Assembly: GCF_048564905.1 (NCBI RefSeq)
Contig: NC_133023.1
Location: forward strand, 68,606,453-68,670,452
Reading direction: 5' to 3'
DNA: 64,000 bases
From: Vicugna pacos
Lineage: Eukaryota > Chordata > Mammalia > Artiodactyla > Camelidae
In this document: piece after piece, positions 58,646 to 64,000 of the stretch
How the letters are laid out: each line of letters begins with the position of its first letter
Numbering within the stretch: the first letter of the stretch is position 1
The notes under the pieces: model-generated
What the model was told of the DNA's origin: nothing
What the model saw: the letters and a program-made list of their open reading frames with translations, nothing else
Databases searched by the model: none
Made by a program: the position numbers and the translations under genes

Positions 58646-60985
58646 TAAATTAAAATTATGGATTGCCATGTGTAGATTAAGAAGTTATTGGTGGTGAATA
58701 TATTTCTTATTACTTGCCAAATACCACAAGACTTTGGCTGATATAAATATGTTAGTCATAAATGTAATGGGTACAAAGAAAAAGCAGAATAAAAAGCATG
58801 TAACTTCAGTAATATGTCTATTGTATTTCATGTTATGTTTTACACACATTAGGTACTGGGAAAATATTTCAGTAAACATATAATAAGAAGGAAAGAAAGA
58901 GTTATGAGTTGATTTCCATGTTTTTAACCGAAGTTTAGATATCACAACCATCATGCTTCCATTAAGATGCTAGAATTGCTGATCCATGAGCAGGTAACAC
59001 AGAACAATAGAGAATAACAGAGTGATATTTAAGATGAGGAAAATGAATCAAATCAAATATTGGTTTTTTGAGATACTGTTTCCATCAATCACATTTCTTC
59101 TTTTATGCTACAATGTTTGGGTATGTCAATGTTGGGGGTGGAACATCGCTCATAGCTATCTGCCAGTCAGTCACCCTAGAGGTGGAAAGAAAGCACCACC
59201 ATGATTGTTACGATTATTCATTTGTTTGTACTTTTTAGTACACTACAAAGTATAAGCAGACAATCTAAACAGTATTTTATTTTTCCATTTCCAAGAATTT
59301 GCAAATCATTATGGTGAAGAAATACTTCCAAATATAGCTGTGACTAATGTTTCAGCTGTTTAGAAGGTAGTGTGCCTTCTAAAGTTTGATTGTATTCCAT
59401 GTTCTTTTGTGAGTACTGGAAATCATCTCAGAAGGACTGCCAAAAATTGATTTCAGCTTTAACATTGCTAGTTCAATATCTGATTGCTGTCAACTCACTG
59501 CAGATGTTTATCTTGATTAGACTAAGTGACACATTCATTGTTACATTGTCTATGTGGTAAGAATAGTTCTATCAATTGTTTCCTAAGGTAATGTCATCAT
59601 TGGTACATAAAAATGACTTGGGTAGTTCAGTTTTGGCCCATCATATGGTAAAGCTCACATCCAGTCACAAACAGTTCATTTTACATATCCTATCATAAGC
59701 TGGTGTCAACTTTATTGCATGAGTGTGGCACCATTAAATTATTGTAGTGATAGTCTTTTGCAATAATGCATATTCTTTGTGAAATGTGAGACTGGAGTTA
59801 AATTTAATGCAGGTTTAAATAAAAATAGGGTTTTATGGCATCTTGGTATTTGAAGCATCTTTTAAATGTTAAGTATTCTCATATACATGTCAAAGGTTGG
59901 GGAAGTATAAAAGGTAGAAGGAAAAAGAAAAAGCCAGAATAAGGAGGGCTTTGCTATTCAAGTCAAAAAACAAACAAACAAACAAACAAAAAAACCCCAA
60001 AAAACTAACTTGATACATTCAGAGAAAAAAGCATAATAGTAAAAAAAAGACTTTCTCACTCATTATGTAGTAATTACTAAGTGTTATCCTTCTTGCCTTG
60101 TCCTATGAGCAAACTGAATAAAAGGCAATATTGAGACTAGCTTTAGAAATGCAGGGTTGGGAGCTCTCAGACCTGAATGGTTGAGTGTCAGAAGAAATGC
60201 AACTTCTAAAGAACTAACTTTAAATTAAGTAAAGGCTAGCTCAGAACAATTTCATATATGATTTAATGCCATCCTCACTATGGTGAATATTAAATACATA
60301 AAAATATATCCAGCATAACTAACAAAATGATACCCATGAGCAAAGGCAGACAGGCTGAAAATGGTTTGTTTTCCATGAATAATCAATAACCATAAAATAA
60401 TTCAGGCCAAATAGCTCTGTCCACCCAGAAGTATCATCATACAAATTTGAGCTGCAGAGACATATTTAACCAACCTTGCTCCACATTTTTTAACATGACC
60501 TACTGCTGTTCAACATAATCCCATTTCACAAAAATTGCAACTCTACCCACTTTGAGGCTCTTGCTGGAAATTGCATCTTGCTTTGCCTGTTGCTTGATGG
60601 ATTTGCTGATGCTAAACCTTCATGTATTTCTTTAGTCTCCTGGGGTCCTTCCTTCTGTTATTTTCAAAACTATAGAACTCAAGTTTATAAAAAATTTACA
60701 AAAATAACTCAACCTCTCTTTGGGTGTGACAGATCCTAAAAGAAAGCCTAAATTTTAAATTGCTCTCATAACGCTTTAATGTAGAAAATCTTGGCATTTA
60801 CTATTGATGGTCAACAGCAAGAGCGACCTAGATTACTGCAGCTTTAAAATGTTTCTAGAGCAGAAGTTACCTTGTTTTATAAATAAGACAATTGCAGAGA
60901 TTTAACTCACCAACATTACAGAAATTTCTAGGACATGGATCTAAGATGCTTCTCTAGGGCTTATCAGATTATAAGTTTATAAAAG
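58646..60985. other. Unassigned, 2.3 kb
   Basis: No repeat family or exon recognised apart from a (CAAA)n tract at about 59970-59990. The open frame at 59022-59204 has no domain. Confidence 0.45.
59970..59991. repeat. (CAAA)n microsatellite
   Basis: Five CAAA units followed by an A run. Confidence 0.9.
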
Positions 60986-60999
60986 TAAATATATCCCTT

Positions 61000-63297
61000 A
61001 AAATTTTTTGTATATGTATTTTTATTGAAGTATAATCAGTTTACAATGTTGTGTCAATTTCTGGTGTACAGCGTAATGCTTCAGTGATATAGGAACGTAC
61101 ATATATTTGTTTACATATTCTTTTTCACAAGTTATTACAAGATATTGAATATAGTTCCTTGTACTATACAGTATGAGCTTGTTTATCTATTTTATATATA
61201 TTAGTTAGTATCTGCAAATCTCAAACTCCCAATTTATCACTTCCCAACCCCTTTCCCCCTGGTAACCATAAGTTTGTTTTCTATGTCTGTGAGTCTGTTT
61301 ATGTTTTGTAAATAATTTTTTTTTTAAGATTCCACATATAAGTGATATCATGGTATTTTTTCTTTCTCTTTCTGGTTTACTTCACTTAGAATGACAATCT
61401 TCAGGTCCATCCATGTTGCTGAAAATAGCACCATTTTATTATACCACAATTTCTTTATCCAGTCATCTGTCAATGGACATTTAGGTTGTTTCCATGTCTT
61501 GGCTATGAACACTGGGGTACATATCCATTAAAATTTGAAAGATGAATCTCAATTATTCTTCATCAGGTCTGAATGAGAGCCTTGCTGGATAGCGTATTTT
61601 TGGTTGTAAGTTTCCTCGTTTCATCACTTTAAATAGATCATGCCACTGCCTTTTGGCCTGCAGAGTTTCTGCTGAAAAATCAGCTGATAGTTTATGGGGG
61701 TTCCCTTGTATGTTATTTGTTGCTTTTCTCTCGCTAATTTTAATATTTTCTCCTTATCCTTAATTTTTGTCAATTTGATGACTATGTGCCTTGGTGTGTT
61801 CCTCTTTGGGTTGATCCTGTGTGGTACTCTCTGTGTTTCCTGGACTTGGATAACTGTTTCCTTTCCTAAGTTGGGGAAGTTTTCAGTGATTATCTCTCCA
61901 AGAATTTTCTCAGGTCCATTCTTTCTCTCTCCTCTTTTTGGGACCCTCATAATGCAAATATTAGAGTGCTTCATATTGTCCCAGAGTTCTCTTAAACTAT
62001 CCTCATTCCTTTTTATTCTTTTTTCTGTTCTACAGTAGTGATTTCCACCAATCTATCTTCTAGCTCACTGATCCATTCTTCTGCCTCATTTATAGTCTAT
62101 TCTTGGTTCCTTCTAGTGTGTTATTCATTTCAGTGATTTTATTCTTCAACTCTGTTTGGGTATTCTTTATATTTTCCAGCTCTTTGCTAAGTACTTTGCT
62201 CTGTGCATCTATGCTCCTCTTCAGTTCTCTAAACATCTTTGCCATCATTACTTTAAACTCCTTCTCAGATAAATTGCCTATCTCTTCATCATTTATTTCT
62301 TCTTCTGGGATTTTATCTTGTGCCTTGGCCTGGGAGATAGATATTCCTCTGCTGCCTCATATCATCTATCTTTCTATGTGTTTGTGGATTCCTTCCACAG
62401 GCTTTAGGATTATTGTTTTCTTATTTCTAGTAGCTGCCCCTGGTGGATGAGGCTGAACTAGAGGCTTATGCAGGTTTCCTGGCAGGAGGAGCCAGTGCCT
62501 GCCCACTGCTGGGTGAAGCTTGGTCCTGGACCTCTGGTGAGTAGGGCTGTGTCTAGAGACCTTTGTGGCTCAGGAAGTCTGCTGATGGGTGGGGCTGTGT
62601 TCCCACCCTGTGTGTTGTTTGGCTTGAGGCTTCCCTACAGGCTTTTGGGTGGGGTTAGGTCTTGGTGCTAATGATGCAATCAAGATGTCAGCCCCTGGGA
62701 AAACTCATGTAGATGAACACTCCCTGAATGTTCGCCACCAGCTTTTATGTCCCTTGGGTGAGCTGCAGCTGTCCCCCATGTCCCTAGGAGACCCTCCAAA
62801 TCCAGCAGACAGACCTGGTCCAGCTTCCTATGAAATCACTGTCTCTGCTCTTGGACCTGGCACACACGAGTTTCTGTGTACACTTCCCAAGTGAATGGAA
62901 TCTCCATTTCCCCCGGTCCTGTGGGGCTCCCAGAGCCAAGCCCTGCAGGCCTTCAAAATCAGATGTCCTGGGGTCTCCTTCCATTCCCAAAGCCAGGACC
63001 CAGGCTGGGGAGTCTGAAGTGGGGCTTAGAGCTTTCACTCCTGTGGGAGGGCCTCTGGGACTTAACTATTCTTCAGCTTGTGGGTCTCCCACCCTGGGGG
63101 TATGGGGCCTGATTATATCACGGCATGCCCTTCCTACTGTCCTGCTGTGGTTCCCTCTTTATGTTTTTAGTTGCAGAAGATCTTTTTTGCTAGGTTCCGA
63201 TCTTTTTCTCTATGGTTGTTTAGCATTCATTTGTGGTTTCATTCTAGTCGTGAGGAGAGGCAAGCTCGTGGTCCTACCACTCCACCATCTTGACTGG
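61000..63297 (-). mobile_element. Second camelid-lineage L1 with intact 5' end, internally deleted
   Basis: In minus orientation it starts at 63297 with CCAGTCAAGATGGTGG, an L1 5' end with a YY1-type CAAGATGG. A 5' UTR of about 0.9 kb follows (62.4-63.3 kb), clearly different from that of the L1 at 42-45 kb. ORF1 follows: EEEINDEEIGNLSEKEFKVM near 62.3 kb, then the C-terminal half open at 61624-61974 with ENFPNLGKETVIQVQETQRV, PKRNTPRHIVIKLTK and TYKGTPINYQL. At about 61530 ORF1's end is joined to the last part of ORF2 (DMYPSVHS-like), and the 3' UTR runs to about 61000. Total length 2.3 kb. ORF1 is broken by frame changes and stops. No clear target duplication found. Confidence 0.8.
62450..63297 (-). 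promoter_or_regulatory. L1 5' UTR of the second L1
   Basis: GC-richer block with the YY1-type site at its start (plus 63284-63291, CACCATCT/CATCTTG). The 182-residue plus-strand open frame at 62830-63378 lies antisense across it and runs out of the element; it is not a gene. Confidence 0.6.
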
Positions 63298-64000
63298 AAA
63301 TCCAAATCTGTTATTCTTGATTTAGGAAAAAGTATTTTTCCCACACAAAATAAAGCAAATAACACAGCAATGATATGAATAAAACATTTGTAAATAGTCA
63401 ATATAATTTAGAGTAAAAAGACATTAATTTGCAGAGTGCTTTATTATCAAGTGATACCCTTTGTTCCGTATTTCATTTTTAAATTTTAAACATAATGCAA
63501 AGTCATTAATAAAAATTCTATTTCATCATGATTAATACCGTTTCATTTCAAGACAGAATTATAAGTAAACAACATGAACTAAACCTGACATGGTTTAGAT
63601 TTTTTTTTAATATAATCTGTGAATTGAGCCACATTTATCTTCTGTTCACTATCTATGCTACTTATTCTTCCACCTTTAAAATTTTGTCTCTCTTTCTCGA
63701 GGTCTTGCATTTAAAATAGAATCTGAAAATACTACTTTTGGACAAGGTTATGGAAAGAAACTTGAAACTGTTTTGGCAATAAATAAATCCAATTGGCAAC
63801 TTGTCAATATAGAGTCCAATTTGTCAATAAAAATGTTTTGTCTATGAGATATTAGCCAAAATTATATTGGTTATGGTTAAATTTACTAATTGAAACAGAT
63901 ATATCACTGCAAATATTATCTGCCATTATTTTCATGAACCATGTAAACAGGGACTTTGATTTCAGAGTAGACAGCATTGAGAACTGTTACACCTGAAATC
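63298..64000. other. Unassigned to window end
   Basis: AT-rich; nothing recognised. Confidence 0.5.

Noticed and set aside
61694-62450. Plus-strand frames of 114-115 residues that look membrane-like
   Set aside because: Antisense to L1 ORF1. Reversed Lys/Glu-rich coding sequence reads as Leu/Phe/Ser-rich, mimicking membrane segments.
62830-63378. 182-residue plus-strand open frame
   Set aside because: Antisense to the 5' UTR of the second L1, extending past its end into flanking DNA; no recognisable domain.

Overview
The window looks like intergenic or deep-intronic DNA from a placental mammal, most likely a camelid (camel, llama or alpaca lineage). It is AT-rich. I could not support a single host protein-coding exon, rRNA, tRNA gene or CRISPR array. 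The lineage call rests on two tRNA-derived SINEs whose head (A box TAGCTCAGTGG, a GCATGCTTAGCATGC core, then a B box) matches the abundant camelid SINE as I remember it, and on five copies of one characteristic L1 3' end. MIR, L2, L1M, MLT1 and MLT2 fossils fit any placental mammal. All family names come from memory of consensus sequences, not from a search.

Layout. 1-0.75 kb: a class I ERV LTR. 0.75-4.65 kb: plus-strand L1 lacking the ORF2 endonuclease region. 5-9.2 kb: a young L1 tail, L2 and older LINE/LTR pieces. 9.2-12.5 kb: a MaLR/ERV-L block between an MLT1/MST-type LTR and an MLT2-type LTR, all minus strand. 12.5-18.1 kb: mostly unassigned, with MIR, L2 and one camelid SINE. 18.1-19.7 kb: class I ERV pol fossil, cut off by a minus-strand L1M (19.7-21.6 kb). 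21.6-31 kb: largely unassigned, with MLT2, MLT1, MIR and two ERV LTRs. 31-32.2 kb: a long TA repeat beside one arm of an unexplained 47-bp inverted repeat. 33.6-40.3 kb: nested old L1M and at least four LTRs. 41.9-46.7 kb: a camelid SINE, then a young L1 with a complete 5' end inserted into an old L1M, with a recognisable target-site duplication. 49.9-55.2 kb: L1M followed by a head-to-head (5'-inverted) L1. 56.7-58.6 kb: L1M fragment. 61.0-63.3 kb: a second L1 with a complete 5' end and a large internal deletion. The remainder is unassigned AT-rich DNA.

The main pattern is in the LINEs. Two L1s keep the extreme 5' end, 5' UTR and 3' end but lack the middle, with different junctions. Two older L1 segments also jump from ORF1 or the inter-ORF spacer into pre-RT ORF2. 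The other item that known families do not explain is the inverted repeat at 31.1/32.1 kb. I saw no convincing new functional system; the window records nested retroelement insertions.
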